Position numbers and translations under genes: made by a program. From NCBI RefSeq assembly GCF_003363135.1, contig NZ_QRBB01000001.1:2268501-2332500 (forward strand): a stretch of DNA of 64,000 bases, read 5' to 3'. Within the stretch, counting starts at the first letter, position 1; every line of letters starts with the position of its first letter. Shown here one piece after another: positions 21,419 to 29,859 of this stretch. The stretch is from Alteriqipengyuania lutimaris. Its GTDB lineage: Bacteria; Pseudomonadota; Alphaproteobacteria; Sphingomonadales; Sphingomonadaceae. The notes below the pieces were generated by a model that was not told the DNA's origin, did no database searches, and saw nothing but the letters and a program-made list of their open reading frames with translations.

Positions 21419-21656
21419 GCAGTCCCTTGAATCACAAGCAACTCTTCGAAACAAGCCCCATTGCGTAGCGTCACCGCGCTTTTTTGCCACCCCCTGCCTT
21501 GTGGCGGAACCCAGCCCCGTAGCGGCCCGTTGCCATGATTGACAGGCAGGCTTCGCAGACCTAGCTCGTGCGCGGACTTTCAGGTCGCGCATTCCGCTGT
21601 GGAAAAACGCCCGCGATCCGCCATGAAATTTGTAATTCCAGCAAGGAGGATGCCCG

Positions 21657-22787
21657 ATGGCTGACCTTTTCGAAAACCCCGTGGGCCTCGACGGTTTCGA
21701 GTTCGTCGAATTCTGTGCGCCCGAAAAGGGCACGCTGGAGCCGGTTTTCGAAGCCATGGGCTTCACCCACGTTGCCAACCATCGTTCGAAGGACGTTCAG
21801 CTCTGGCGGCAGGGCAACATCAACCTCATCACCAATTACGAGCCGATGAGCGCCGCGTGGTATTTCGCGCGTGAACATGGCGCCGCAGCCTGCGGCATGG
21901 GCTTTCGCGTCAAGGATGCCGCCGAGGCCTGGGCGAAGCTGATGGATGCAGGGGCCGAGCCGGTCGACACCCAGACCGGGCCGATGGAACTGTCGATCCC
22001 CGCGATCAAGGGGATCGGCGGCGCGCTGATCTACATTATCGACCGCTATGCCGACGCCGATGGCGAAGGAAGCGCGGACGGCCTCGCGATCTACGACATC
22101 GACTTCGAATATCTCGACGGGGTCGAGAAGTACCCAGAGGGTGCGAGCTTCCAGCGGATCGACCACCTGACGCACAATGTTTACGGCGGGCGCATGGCTT
22201 ACTGGGCCGACTGGTACGAGAAGCTGTTCAACTTCCAGGAAATCCGCTTCTTCGACATCAAGGGCGAATATACCGGCCTGACCTCCAAGGCGCTCACCGC
22301 GCCCGACGGCAAGATCCGCATCCCGCTGAACGAGGAAGCCAAGGGCGGCGGCGGCCAGATCGAGGAGTTCCTGCGCGAATTCAACGGCGAAGGCATCCAA
22401 CACATCGCGCTGATCTGCGACGATCTGATCGCGGCGTGGGACAAACTCAAGGAATTCGGCGTGCCCTTCATGACCGCGCCGCCCGAAACCTATTACGAAA
22501 TGCTGCCCGAACGCCTGCCCGATCACGGTCAGCCGGTGGACGAGCTGAAGGCACGCGGCATCCTGCTCGACGGGACGACCGAGGGCGGACAGCCGCGGCT
22601 GCTGCTCCAGATTTTCGCGGAAGCCCAGGTCGGCCCGGTGTTCTTCGAATTCATCCAGCGCAAGGGTGACGAAGGCTTCGGCGAAGGCAACTTCAAGGCG
22701 TTGTTCGAAAGCATGGAGCGCGACCAGGTCCGCCGCGGCGTGCTGAATGTCGAAGACGCGAAGACCGTGTCGGAGCCTGCCGAATGA
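21657..22787 (+). CDS. hppD: 4-hydroxyphenylpyruvate dioxygenase
   Basis: Non-haem iron dioxygenase converting 4-hydroxyphenylpyruvate to homogentisate in tyrosine catabolism. The 376-residue protein has the metal ligands His170 ([10 protein letters not shown]), His249 ([10 protein letters not shown]) and Glu331 ([12 protein letters not shown]), and the C-terminal helix region [21 protein letters not shown] lies 6 bases before the ATG. The gene overlaps the next VOC gene by ATGA. Homogentisate 1,2-dioxygenase and later pathway genes are not in the window. Confidence 0.97.
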   Translation: MADLFENPVGLDGFEFVEFCAPEKGTLEPVFEAMGFTHVANHRSKDVQLWRQGNINLITNYEPMSAAWYFAREHGAAACGMGFRVKDAAEAWAKLMDAGAEPVDTQTGPMELSIPAIKGIGGALIYIIDRYADADGEGSADGLAIYDIDFEYLDGVEKYPEGASFQRIDHLTHNVYGGRMAYWADWYEKLFNFQEIRFFDIKGEYTGLTSKALTAPDGKIRIPLNEEAKGGGGQIEEFLREFNGEGIQHIALICDDLIAAWDKLKEFGVPFMTAPPETYYEMLPERLPDHGQPVDELKARGILLDGTTEGGQPRLLLQIFAEAQVGPVFFEFIQRKGDEGFGEGNFKALFESMERDQVRRGVLNVEDAKTVSEPAE

Positions 22788-23362
22788 ACGAGGCAAGCCA
22801 TCCGGTGAAACTGGGCGGCGTCCACCACGCCGCCTATCGCTGCAAGGACGCGAAAGAGACGGTCCAGTGGTACGAGAAGGTGCTGGGCATGGAATATACC
22901 AGCGCCTTCTCCGAGGACCATGTGCCCTCAACCGGCGAATACGATCCCTACATGCACGTCTTCCTCGACGCGGGGAACGGCAACATCCTCGCGTTCTTCG
23001 AACTGCCCAAACAGAAGGACATGGGCCGCGACGAGAACACGCCGCAGTGGGTGCAGCACCTGGCCTTCAAGGTCGCGGATGAGGACGCGCTGGTCGCCGC
23101 AAAAGAGCACATCGAAAGCCTCGGCATCGACGTGCTCGGCCCGACGCACCACGGTATCTTCAAGTCGATCTATTTCTTCGATCCCAACGGCCACCGCGTG
23201 GAGCTGGCCGCCGACATCGGCACCGACGAGCAATATGCCGAGTTGAAGCGCGTCGCCATGCCGATGCTGGACGAGTGGAGCGAGACCAAAAAGGCCCCGC
23301 AGCACGCGGCCTGGCTGCACGAAATCGCGCGCGGCGAACACCCCAAGGCCAAGGGCGAGTAG
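22784..23362 (+). CDS. VOC (glyoxalase/dioxygenase superfamily) protein
   Basis: 192 residues with the paired beta-alpha-beta-beta-beta modules of the vicinal-oxygen-chelate fold. Candidate metal ligands are His in [10 protein letters not shown], Glu in ILAFFEL, His in [10 protein letters not shown] and Glu in [11 protein letters not shown], giving the full HEHE-type set. Translational coupling to hppD suggests a role in aromatic amino acid breakdown or in handling a side product, but the reaction cannot be named. A C-terminal helical extension of about 45 residues follows the second module. Confidence 0.85.
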   Translation: MNEASHPVKLGGVHHAAYRCKDAKETVQWYEKVLGMEYTSAFSEDHVPSTGEYDPYMHVFLDAGNGNILAFFELPKQKDMGRDENTPQWVQHLAFKVADEDALVAAKEHIESLGIDVLGPTHHGIFKSIYFFDPNGHRVELAADIGTDEQYAELKRVAMPMLDEWSETKKAPQHAAWLHEIARGEHPKAKGE

Positions 23363-23444
23363 CCCGCTTCTGCGATACCGGCTTTCGGGCATTCCGGAAC
23401 CTGCCCCGCTTTTGCGCCGTTATTGGCGCAAAACGGGGAGTTTC

Positions 23445-24368
23445 ATGAGCGTACCGAACACCACGCCCGCGGGCGAGACCTACGACCAGAACGTCAACAC
23501 GCTGGCCACCTTGCAGGACCAGCTGGTCGACATGGCGGAGGGCTTCATCCGCGCCCTCCCCAACATCGCCATTGCCGTCGTGATCCTGGTGATCACGTGG
23601 ATCGTCGCGCGCCTCGCGGTGCGCGGGGTCAGCCGCGCGATCGGCAACACCGAGATGCGCCCCTCCCTCCAGAACCTGATCGATACCGTCGTGAAGCTGG
23701 GCATCTGGATCGTCGGGCTGATGATCGCACTGATCGTGGTCATGCCCGGGATGACTCCCGCCAGCCTGATCGCCGGGCTCGGCATCGGCGCGGTCGCGAT
23801 CGGCTTCGCCTTTCAGGACATCTTCGAGAACTTCCTCGCCGGCGTGCTCATCATGCTGCGCGAGAAGATGCGCATCGGCGACGTGATCGAATGCGAGGCG
23901 ATCAAGGGCAAGGTCGAGCATATCACCCTGCGCGAAACGCATGTGCGCAAGCTTTCGGGCGAGCTGACGATCGTGCCCAACTCGATGATCTTCAAGAACC
24001 CGGTCGAAATCCTGACCGACGAGAACCTGCGCCGCCATGAAGTGGTTGCCGGAGTCTCCTACGACACCGATCTGGACCACGCGGCCGAGGTCATCCGCAA
24101 GGCCGTGGAAGATGTCGAGGGGATCGAGATGGACAAGGGCGTCGATATCTTTGCGACCACCTTCAACTCCAGCTCGGTCGATTTCCTCGTCCGCTGGCAC
24201 GCAGGCTCGACCCCGCGCGACGGGTGGGCATCGAAGGACAAGGTCGTGCGTGCGATCAAGCGCGGGCTGGACGAGGCAGGGATCGAGATCCCCTTCCCCT
24301 ATGTCACCCATACCTTCAAGGAACGCGTGCCGCTGGGCCGCGAACCGGGCGAAAGCGCGGCAGGGTGA
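23445..24368 (+). CDS. mscS: Small-conductance mechanosensitive channel, MscS family
   Basis: 307 residues, near the size of E. coli MscS. Three membrane helices (about 34-57, 78-98, 105-130) include the pore-lining Gly/Ala-rich ASLIAGLGIGAVAIGFAFQDIFENFLAG. The beta domain follows (MRIGDVIECEAIKGKVEHITLRET) and then the C-terminal alpha/beta cage. GGGGAG lies a few bases before the ATG at 23445, which is preferred over an upstream in-frame start at 23412. It relieves hypo-osmotic pressure. Confidence 0.94.
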   Translation: MSVPNTTPAGETYDQNVNTLATLQDQLVDMAEGFIRALPNIAIAVVILVITWIVARLAVRGVSRAIGNTEMRPSLQNLIDTVVKLGIWIVGLMIALIVVMPGMTPASLIAGLGIGAVAIGFAFQDIFENFLAGVLIMLREKMRIGDVIECEAIKGKVEHITLRETHVRKLSGELTIVPNSMIFKNPVEILTDENLRRHEVVAGVSYDTDLDHAAEVIRKAVEDVEGIEMDKGVDIFATTFNSSSVDFLVRWHAGSTPRDGWASKDKVVRAIKRGLDEAGIEIPFPYVTHTFKERVPLGREPGESAAG

Positions 24369-24371
24369 CCG

Positions 24372-25106
24372 CTATCTGACTGCCGAAAGGTCTTCCAGAA
24401 AGTCGCGAATCCGCTGCGCGTTGACGCCGAGATCGGAGATGCCGACCCGGCTGACCGAACGCATGTCGACCAGGCTCCGGCCCGCGCCATCGGGGCGCAC
24501 GCGGACCACCACCTCGTCCTCGAAGCGGATAAAAGACGCGTAGGCGGTCGCCTCGAGGCGCCCTTCCTCGGGATCGACCGCGCGGATCGTCCACCCCCGG
24601 TCCCGCGCCAGTTGTTCGGCATCGCGGATCGTCTGCTCGACCGGTCGGTCTAGCACGACGCTGCGCAGGTCGGGGTAACCCATCTCGTGCAGCTTCACCC
24701 ACTCCGAGGGTTCCGTCAGGCCGCGCATGTTGTCGTCGGGCAGGGTAATCGCCTCGAATTGCGGCACGTCGGCCAGATCGGTGCTTGCATCGTGGATCAT
24801 CGGCGCGTCGAGGCCGGTCATGACTCGCACCGCGAGGGAGCCGACGAAGCCCGCCCCGAAGAGAAAGCCGATCAGCGCAGCTCTCCACGCGGGCCAGCCA
24901 GCACGCCAGTTCAGGATGAGGGCCACCAGTCCGAGCACCACCGCGCCAGCCGCCACCGGCGCGGAAAGGAAAAGCATCTGGAAGCCTTCCATCTTCTCGA
25001 TCCGGTCGATCCGGGCGATCGTCATACCGCCAAAAGCGAAAATCGTAGCGCCCAGCGCGATGATGAGGGCCAGCCAGGAAACGGTTCTGGTCCACTTGTG
25101 CGTCAC
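24372..25106 (-). CDS. DUF1499-family membrane protein
   Basis: 244 residues. Three hydrophobic segments (about 10-30, 43-65, 75-95) are followed by a soluble DUF1499-like domain starting near DVPQFEAITLPD, with AEQLARDRGWTIRAVDPEEGRLEATA and the ending SVSRVGISDLGVNAQRIRDFLEDL, which is the family hallmark. Function is unknown. It is convergent with mscS (3 bp between stops). The ATG at 25106 gives a basic N-terminus ahead of the first helix. Confidence 0.88.
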   Translation of the reverse strand: MTHKWTRTVSWLALIIALGATIFAFGGMTIARIDRIEKMEGFQMLFLSAPVAAGAVVLGLVALILNWRAGWPAWRAALIGFLFGAGFVGSLAVRVMTGLDAPMIHDASTDLADVPQFEAITLPDDNMRGLTEPSEWVKLHEMGYPDLRSVVLDRPVEQTIRDAEQLARDRGWTIRAVDPEEGRLEATAYASFIRFEDEVVVRVRPDGAGRSLVDMRSVSRVGISDLGVNAQRIRDFLEDLSAVR

Positions 25107-25296
25107 CCGATTGATACTCCCGAAAAGTTCCAGAACGCGGGGCCGGGCCTTCTCACGCGGAGCCGATCAACGCCAGAGAGGGTGATAGCGCCCGTCCCGA
25201 TAGGGTACGCATTGGTACCTAAGCCGGCGCGCCGCTCGGCGCTGCCTGTCGCAAAAGGCGGGTGACCGGGCCAGACCCAAACCTCGAACCCCGCCC
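25107..25296. other. Non-coding stretch between DUF1499 and the acidic-tail peptide
   Basis: About 190 bp upstream of the DUF1499 gene. No ORF with coding character is seen. It should hold the DUF1499 promoter. No repeat or RNA gene is recognised. Confidence 0.4.
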
Positions 25297-25332
25297 AAAA
25301 AGAAACGGGGCCCCTCTTGCCGAGGAGCCCCG
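25297..25332 (-). terminator. Rho-independent terminator of the acidic-tail peptide gene
   Basis: The hairpin at 25306-25332 pairs CGGGGC..CCTC with GAGG..GCCCCG around loop TTGCC or GGCAA (one internal mismatch). On the minus strand it is followed by TTTCTTTTT (25305-25297). It lies 26 bp after the stop of the 72-residue gene. Confidence 0.85.
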
Positions 25333-25358
25333 CCTTTGAACCTTGAATGGTCAATCCC

Positions 25359-25577
25359 TTACGGGCTGACGCCTTCATCGTCGTCGTCGTCGGCAACGAT
25401 GATGATGCCGGCAACGATCGCGGCCACGGCGAGCGCGCCGATCAGGGCACCGCCAGCAAGTTCGCTTTCGCTGTCGACCGGAGCGACCGCGCGGTCGAAC
25501 GATTCAGCGTTCACGGCTACCGGAGCGGCAACCACGGCCATCGCGCCGGCCAGTGCGAGAGTGTTCTTAAGCTTCAT
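25359..25577 (-). CDS. Small membrane peptide with Asp-rich tail
   Basis: 72 residues from the ATG at 25577, with AAGGAGG upstream on the minus strand. A signal-peptide-like N-terminus (MKLKNTLALAGAMAVVAAPVAVNA) is followed by a short segment, a second hydrophobic helix (about 46-63) and a C-terminal run of five Asp (DDDDDEG). It has its own strong Shine-Dalgarno sequence and strong terminator, consistent with an abundantly expressed small protein. I do not recognise a family; similar signal-helix-acidic-tail peptides exist in sphingomonads. Function unknown. Confidence 0.72.
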   Translation of the reverse strand: MKLKNTLALAGAMAVVAAPVAVNAESFDRAVAPVDSESELAGGALIGALAVAAIVAGIIIVADDDDDEGVSP

Positions 25578-25661
25578 TACTCGAAATCCTCCTTTTCGAA
25601 CCACCGCCTCCAGTCATACACAAGAAAAAGCGCATTAAAAGCCTCCTATCGCAATGCAGCA

Positions 25662-25749
25662 TAAAAGCCGGAGGCGGCTGTCACAAAAAAGCCCCACCCT
25701 GCCGTAAATCGCCCAACGCAATCGAATGGCGTTGAGCACAGACGGGGCT
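25662..25749 (-). terminator. Tandem terminator-like hairpins on the minus strand
   Basis: Reading the minus strand, AGCCCC (25749-25744) pairs with GGGGCT (25695-25690), with an inner stem CAACGC/GCGTTG (25734-25729 with 25719-25714), and is followed by a T run (25690-25685). Eleven bases later AGCCG-cctc-CGGCT (25679-25666) is followed by TTTAT. Both lie between the divergent peptide and peptidase genes, so they would end or attenuate a minus-strand transcript that starts upstream of 25750. Confidence 0.5.
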
Positions 25750-25865
25750 GTCGCGCGTGGGGACATCAACGCCAGCGCGGCCGCGCGCGATTGACTTCGC
25801 GGGGTCTCCTGCCGCAGCCTTGCCCGAACGTGAGATCGAGGGCCGACCAAGGAGACTGCGCTGCC

Positions 25866-28007
25866 ATGAAGCTTGTGACGATGCTGTTCGGAGCGAGCGC
25901 GCTCGCCCTCATGCCCGCCGGTCTCGCTGCCCAGCAGGAGGAGACGCCGTCCTCCCAGGGACAGCAGCCCGACACCGCCGCGCCGCAGTCGGCGGCAGCG
26001 AGCGGGACCGTGACCGGGGGGCCCGAACGGCGTTTTACCGGCGAGGACCTGTTCGACCTCGCGATTGCTTCCGATCCGCAGATCAGCCCCGATGGGTCCC
26101 GAATCGCATATGTCCGTCGATCCAACGACGTGATGACCGACAGCACGCATAGCGCGATCTGGCTGGTCGACACCGCCACGGGCGAGGAAACGCCGATCGC
26201 GGGGCAGGATGGCAGCGCCTTCTCGCCCCGCTGGTCGCCTTCGGGCGATCGCCTTGCCTATGTCTCGACCGCCGGAGGCAGCGCGCAGATGTGGGTCCGC
26301 TGGATGGACGAAGGCGAGTCGGTGCGGCTGACCGGTCTGCCGACCAGCCCATCGAGCATGGCGTGGTCGCCCGACGGACGCTCGATCGCCTATACCATGC
26401 TCGTTAAGGACGACGGGCCGCAGCTCGGCTCGGCACCGGCAAACCGGCCCGAAGGCGCTCAGTGGGCGCAGCCGCTGGAAATCTACGACCTGCTGACCTA
26501 CCGCGCGGATGGCGCAGGCTATCTCCAGCCCGGGTTCGAGAAGATCTTCGTCATCCCCGCCACCGGCGGCGCGCCGCGGCAGCTGACCTTCGGCCAGTAT
26601 CACGAGGGCGGGCCGCTCTCCTGGTCGCGCGACGGCAGCACGATCTATTTCGGCGCGAATCGCAGTCGCGACTGGCAGAGCGATCCGCTCGAAAGCGACA
26701 TCTACGCGCTCGATGTCGCGAGCGGCGGGATCGCCCAGCTGACCGACCGTAATGGCCCTGATCACAGCCCGCGGGTCTCGCCCGACGGGGGGCGGATCGC
26801 ATTTCTCGGCTTCGACGATGCGCTGCGGGCTTACGAGAACGACGATCTCTACGTGATGGATACCGATGGCTCCAACCGTCGCATCCTGACCGAGGGGTGG
26901 GATTTCAGCCCGACGGAGATCGAGTGGGACGCGGACGGGCGGGCCATCTACGCGCAATACGACGACTCGGGCGAAACCCGCGTGGCCCGCATCGCTCTCG
27001 ATGGATCGATTCGCGATGTCGCCGAAGGGCTTTCGGGCGGCGGGTTCGACCGACCCTATACCGGTGGCAGCTTCTCGGTCGCGAAGAACGATGCGATCGC
27101 GTCGACCGGCGGACCGCCGACGCGCCCGGCCGAAGTGCGGCTCACCCGGGGCGGCGATGCGCGCGTCCTGACCGACCTCAACCGGTCCCTGCGCGAAGTG
27201 AAGACGATGGGCGAGGTGCGCAAGATCACCACCGCGTCGAGCCTCGACGGGATGCAGATCGAAGGCTGGCTGACGCTGCCGCCCGGCTATGTCGAAGGCA
27301 CGCGCGTGCCGCTGATCCTCGAAATCCACGGCGGACCCTTTGCTGCCTACGGCCCGCATTTCGCGACCGACAACCAGCTCTACGCTGCGGCTGGCTATGC
27401 CGTACTTTCCGCCAATCCGCGCGGCTCGACCAGCTATGGCGAAGCTTTCGCGAACGAGATCGACAAGGCCTATCCAGGCAACGACTATTTCGACCTGATC
27501 AGCATCGTCGACGAAGCGATCGCCCAAGGGATTGCCGACCCCGACGCGCTGTTCGTGACGGGGGGATCGGGCGGCGGCGTGCTGACCAGCTGGATCGTGG
27601 GCAAGACCGACCGCTTCAAGGCCGCGGCGACGCAAAAGCCGGTCATCAACTGGACCACGCAGGTGCTGACCGCCGATGGCGCGGCCTTTTTCGGCACCTA
27701 CTGGCTGGGCGCGCAGCCGTGGGAAAACCCGCAGCTGTACTGGGACCTCTCGCCGCTCTCTCTGGTCGGCAATGTCGAGACGCCGACGCTGGTAGTGGTC
27801 GGGAGCGAGGATTACCGCACGCCGGTGAGCGAATCGGAACAGTACTACACCGCGCTCCGCCTGCGCGGCGTGCCCACCGCGCTGGTGAAGGTGCCGGGCG
27901 CGAGCCACGGCAGCATCGCCGGGCGCCCCTCGCACAGCGCAGCCAAGGCCTCGGCGATTCTCGCCTGGTTCGAACGCTACAAGGATGGCTGGGACCGGGG
28001 GGAGTGA
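25866..28007 (+). CDS. Exported S9-family prolyl oligopeptidase/dipeptidyl aminopeptidase
   Basis: 713 residues. Signal peptide MKLVTMLFGASALALMPAGLAAQ. A WD40/TolB-like beta-propeller (about 50-430: repeated SPDGxxIAY-type strands such as ISPDGSRIAYVRR, WSPDGRSIAYT) precedes the alpha/beta hydrolase domain. The nucleophile Ser is in VTGGSGGGVLTSW, and the C-terminus has VVGSEDYRTPVSESEQYY (Asp) and VPGASHGS (His), completing the triad. It likely degrades peptides in the periplasm. The ATG at 25866 follows AAGGAG; the earlier start at 25791 is rejected because it would bury the signal peptide. Confidence 0.94.
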   Translation: MKLVTMLFGASALALMPAGLAAQQEETPSSQGQQPDTAAPQSAAASGTVTGGPERRFTGEDLFDLAIASDPQISPDGSRIAYVRRSNDVMTDSTHSAIWLVDTATGEETPIAGQDGSAFSPRWSPSGDRLAYVSTAGGSAQMWVRWMDEGESVRLTGLPTSPSSMAWSPDGRSIAYTMLVKDDGPQLGSAPANRPEGAQWAQPLEIYDLLTYRADGAGYLQPGFEKIFVIPATGGAPRQLTFGQYHEGGPLSWSRDGSTIYFGANRSRDWQSDPLESDIYALDVASGGIAQLTDRNGPDHSPRVSPDGGRIAFLGFDDALRAYENDDLYVMDTDGSNRRILTEGWDFSPTEIEWDADGRAIYAQYDDSGETRVARIALDGSIRDVAEGLSGGGFDRPYTGGSFSVAKNDAIASTGGPPTRPAEVRLTRGGDARVLTDLNRSLREVKTMGEVRKITTASSLDGMQIEGWLTLPPGYVEGTRVPLILEIHGGPFAAYGPHFATDNQLYAAAGYAVLSANPRGSTSYGEAFANEIDKAYPGNDYFDLISIVDEAIAQGIADPDALFVTGGSGGGVLTSWIVGKTDRFKAAATQKPVINWTTQVLTADGAAFFGTYWLGAQPWENPQLYWDLSPLSLVGNVETPTLVVVGSEDYRTPVSESEQYYTALRLRGVPTALVKVPGASHGSIAGRPSHSAAKASAILAWFERYKDGWDRGE

Positions 28008-28084
28008 TGGTGCGCCCGACAGGACTCGAACCTGTGGCCCCCGGATTAGGAATCCGATGCTCTATCCACCTGAGCTACGGGCGC
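28008..28084 (-). tRNA. tRNA-Arg (anticodon CCU)
   Basis: Read on the minus strand: acceptor GCGCCCG pairs with CGGGCGC, D-stem GCTC/GAGC, anticodon stem TCGGA/TCCGG enclosing the 7-base loop TTCCTAA with anticodon CCT, T-arm ACAGG TTCGAGT CCTGT, discriminator A and an encoded CCA (28010-28008). Length 77 nt. It decodes AGG. The encoded CCA directly abuts the stop codon of the convergent peptidase gene, with no spacer. Confidence 0.96.
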
Positions 28085-28129
28085 GCCGGGCGGGAGCAAT
28101 AGCCGCAGGTCAGCCGCGCTGCAACGCGC

Positions 28130-28624
28130 TCAGTTGGTCTCGTCGGGCGGGGTGAAGGGAATCAGCAGCGGCGCGAAGGCGATCCCTTCTTCGAACAGCT
28201 CGCGCGCTTCGTCGGCATCGGCCTTGCCGTGGATCAGCACCGCGTCCTTCTCGCCATAATGCATCGCCCGGGTTTCCTCGGCGAAGCGGTCGCCGACATA
28301 GGTGCTGTCCTTGATCATTTCGGCCTGAAGCTTCGCCAGCTTCTCCATCGCCTGCTTGAGGGCCGGGGGCAGCGCGCCGCCCTGGCTACCCGCCTGCACC
28401 TCGCTGCCTTCTCCATCGCCACTACCCTGTACGGGAGCGTCGGGGCGCCGCGCATTGCCCTTGGCGGGGACCGCGGGCGCCATCGGCGCCTTGGCAACCT
28501 CGGTCGACCCGCATTGCGGGCACAGCAGCAGGCCCTTCGCGCCCTGCTCTTCGAAGGCGGAGGACGATCGGAACCAGCCTTCGAAGCGATGGCCTTCGGC
28601 GCAGGAAAGGTCGAACACGATCAT
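28130..28624 (-). CDS. DUF1178-family protein with zinc-ribbon-like N-terminus
   Basis: 164 residues from the ATG at 28624. It begins MIVFDLSCAEGHRFEGWF and has a second Cys pair in LLCPQCGSTEVAKAPMAP, giving the CxxGH / CPxCGS zinc-ribbon-like signature of DUF1178. A variable Gly/Ser/Gln linker is followed by the conserved helix and YVGDRFAEETRAMHYGE. Function is unknown. It overlaps the upstream nitrilase-family gene by ATGA, and this grxC-nitrilase-DUF1178 order is widespread in alphaproteobacteria. Confidence 0.93.
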   Translation of the reverse strand: MIVFDLSCAEGHRFEGWFRSSSAFEEQGAKGLLLCPQCGSTEVAKAPMAPAVPAKGNARRPDAPVQGSGDGEGSEVQAGSQGGALPPALKQAMEKLAKLQAEMIKDSTYVGDRFAEETRAMHYGEKDAVLIHGKADADEARELFEEGIAFAPLLIPFTPPDETN

Positions 28625-29448
28625 GGGGTGGTCAGATTGGGAATGGGCCGGCGATTGGCAAGGCTGGGCACCTGTTTGCGCACCTTGGCGATGCGTTCGA
28701 GGTCGATCTCGGCGAAGCCAAGACCTGCCTCGCCGTCGCCCATGTCGAGCAGCACGTCGCCCCACGGGTCGATGACGAGGCTGTGGCCATAGGTCTTACG
28801 GCCATCCTCATGCTCGCCCACCTGCGCCGCGGCGACCACGTAAGCACTCGCCTCGATCGCGCGCGCCGTCACCAGCGTGTGCCAGTGCGCGGAGCCGGTC
28901 GGCACGGTGAAGGCGGCGGGGATCGCGATCATGTCGCACCCTGCCCGCCCCAGCGCATCGAACAGCGCGGGGAAGCGAATATCGTAGCAGATGGTGAGGC
29001 CGAGCCGACCGGCGGGCGTATCGCCGGTCACCGACAATGCATCGCCAGCCTGATAGGCGTTCGATTCGCGCCAGCTTTCGCCGGTGTCGAGGTCGACGTC
29101 GAACATGTGCAACTTGTCGTACCGGCCGGCGATCTCGCCCGAAGGCGCGATCAGCAGCGATCGGTTGGCGAGCTTGCCACTCTCGAGCCTGACCGGCAGG
29201 CCGAAGGTCGCCCAGATCGCGTTCTCCTTCGCCGCCGCGCGCAGCCGGTCGACGATGGCGGGATAGCCGGGATCGTCCATCGTCGCGGTCGCACGCTTGC
29301 GATCGCGATCGAGCAGCAGAGCCATTTCGGGCGCGAAGAGCATCTCCGCCCCGCCCTTGCCCGCGTCGGCCATGCTTTGCGCGATTTGCGCGGCGTTGCC
29401 CTCCGGGTCGACGCCCGAAGTCATCTGGAGAACGGCGATCCTGGTCAC
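28621..29448 (-). CDS. Carbon-nitrogen hydrolase (nitrilase/Nit1-like)
   Basis: 275 residues with the nitrilase Glu-Lys-Cys triad: Glu in LFAPEMALLL, Lys in RYDKLHMFDVD, Cys in GLTICYDIRFP. It is most like the Nit1/NitFhit branch, whose members hydrolyse deaminated glutathione (an omega-amidase-type repair reaction); the neighbouring glutaredoxin fits a glutathione theme. I place the start at GTG 29448 (VTRIAVLQM), 8 bp after the grxC stop, since no ATG is available before the first strand. Confidence 0.92.
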   Translation of the reverse strand: MTRIAVLQMTSGVDPEGNAAQIAQSMADAGKGGAEMLFAPEMALLLDRDRKRATATMDDPGYPAIVDRLRAAAKENAIWATFGLPVRLESGKLANRSLLIAPSGEIAGRYDKLHMFDVDLDTGESWRESNAYQAGDALSVTGDTPAGRLGLTICYDIRFPALFDALGRAGCDMIAIPAAFTVPTGSAHWHTLVTARAIEASAYVVAAAQVGEHEDGRKTYGHSLVIDPWGDVLLDMGDGEAGLGFAEIDLERIAKVRKQVPSLANRRPIPNLTTP

Positions 29449-29456
29449 GGAGTCGC

Positions 29457-29717
29457 TCAGCCTTCGAGCATGGCGTCCAGCTTGCCCTCGCGCTCGAGCG
29501 CGGCAAGCTCGTCCGAACCGCCGACATGGCTGTCGCCGATGAAGATCTGCGGCACGGTGCGCGCGGTCGGGGCGCGTTCCTGCATCTCGTCGCGCTTCTC
29601 GCCGCCCATCGTGATGTCGTATTCGTTGTAATCGACGCCCTTCTTGTCGAGCAGCGACTTCGCGCGCGAACAGTATCCGCATCCGAACTTCGTATAGATA
29701 TCGACCTTGGCTGCCAC
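29457..29717 (-). CDS. grxC: Glutaredoxin 3 (GrxC)
   Basis: 86 residues, the normal length for a class I glutaredoxin. The dithiol active site is CGYC (residues 13-16); the cis-proline loop TVPQIFIGDSHVGGSDEL supports glutathione binding. It reduces protein disulfides using glutathione. First gene of the grxC-nitrilase-DUF1178 operon and divergent from the small heat-shock gene, 142 bp away. Confidence 0.95.
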   Translation of the reverse strand: MAAKVDIYTKFGCGYCSRAKSLLDKKGVDYNEYDITMGGEKRDEMQERAPTARTVPQIFIGDSHVGGSDELAALEREGKLDAMLEG

Positions 29718-29751
29718 TGCATTTTCCTCGCTTGCTCGGGGTGGGAGGGCT

Positions 29752-29779
29752 CTTGCACGCCTTCGCGCGCACCCTACAT
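29752..29779 (+). promoter_or_regulatory. Candidate sigma32 (RpoH) heat-shock promoter
   Basis: CTTGCAC (29752-29758), 13 bases, CCCTACAT (29772-29779), compared with the RpoH consensus CTTGAAA-N11-16-CCCATNT. It points at the small heat-shock gene and predicts a 5' leader of about 70-75 nt, which matches the folded region described next. Match judged by eye only. Confidence 0.6.
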
Positions 29780-29786
29780 TTCATGC

Positions 29787-29859
29787 GTCCGGCGATGCCA
29801 CGACGGGTCGATCCGGACAGCTTGTAGTAACTGAATCGCTCAATGGAGGATTTGTTTCA
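29787..29859 (+). promoter_or_regulatory. ROSE-like RNA thermometer in the hsp20 leader
   Basis: A 5' stem GTCCGG (29787-29792)/CCGGAC (29813-29818) is followed by the decisive hairpin 29834-29852: AATC and CTC on the left arm pair with GAG and GATT on the right, leaving G29838 bulged, with loop AATG. The left arm contains UCGCU, the conserved UYGCU of ROSE elements, and the right arm is the Shine-Dalgarno GGAGGA (29845-29850) of the gene starting at 29860. Heat melting of this weak, bulged stem would expose the ribosome site. Structure assigned by hand. Confidence 0.72.

Noticed and set aside
25635..27935. 766-codon minus-strand frame opposite the S9 peptidase
   Set aside because: Antisense shadow; the plus-strand peptidase has a signal peptide, propeller repeats and a catalytic triad.
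28008..28084. Attachment site of an integrated element at the tRNA
   Set aside because: No integrase and no duplicated tRNA 3' end were seen nearby; flanking genes are ordinary chromosomal genes.
29707..29859. Longer N-terminus for the small heat-shock protein
   Set aside because: This part holds the promoter and thermometer; the conserved protein start MARIDFTPYRR is at 29860 with its own Shine-Dalgarno sequence.
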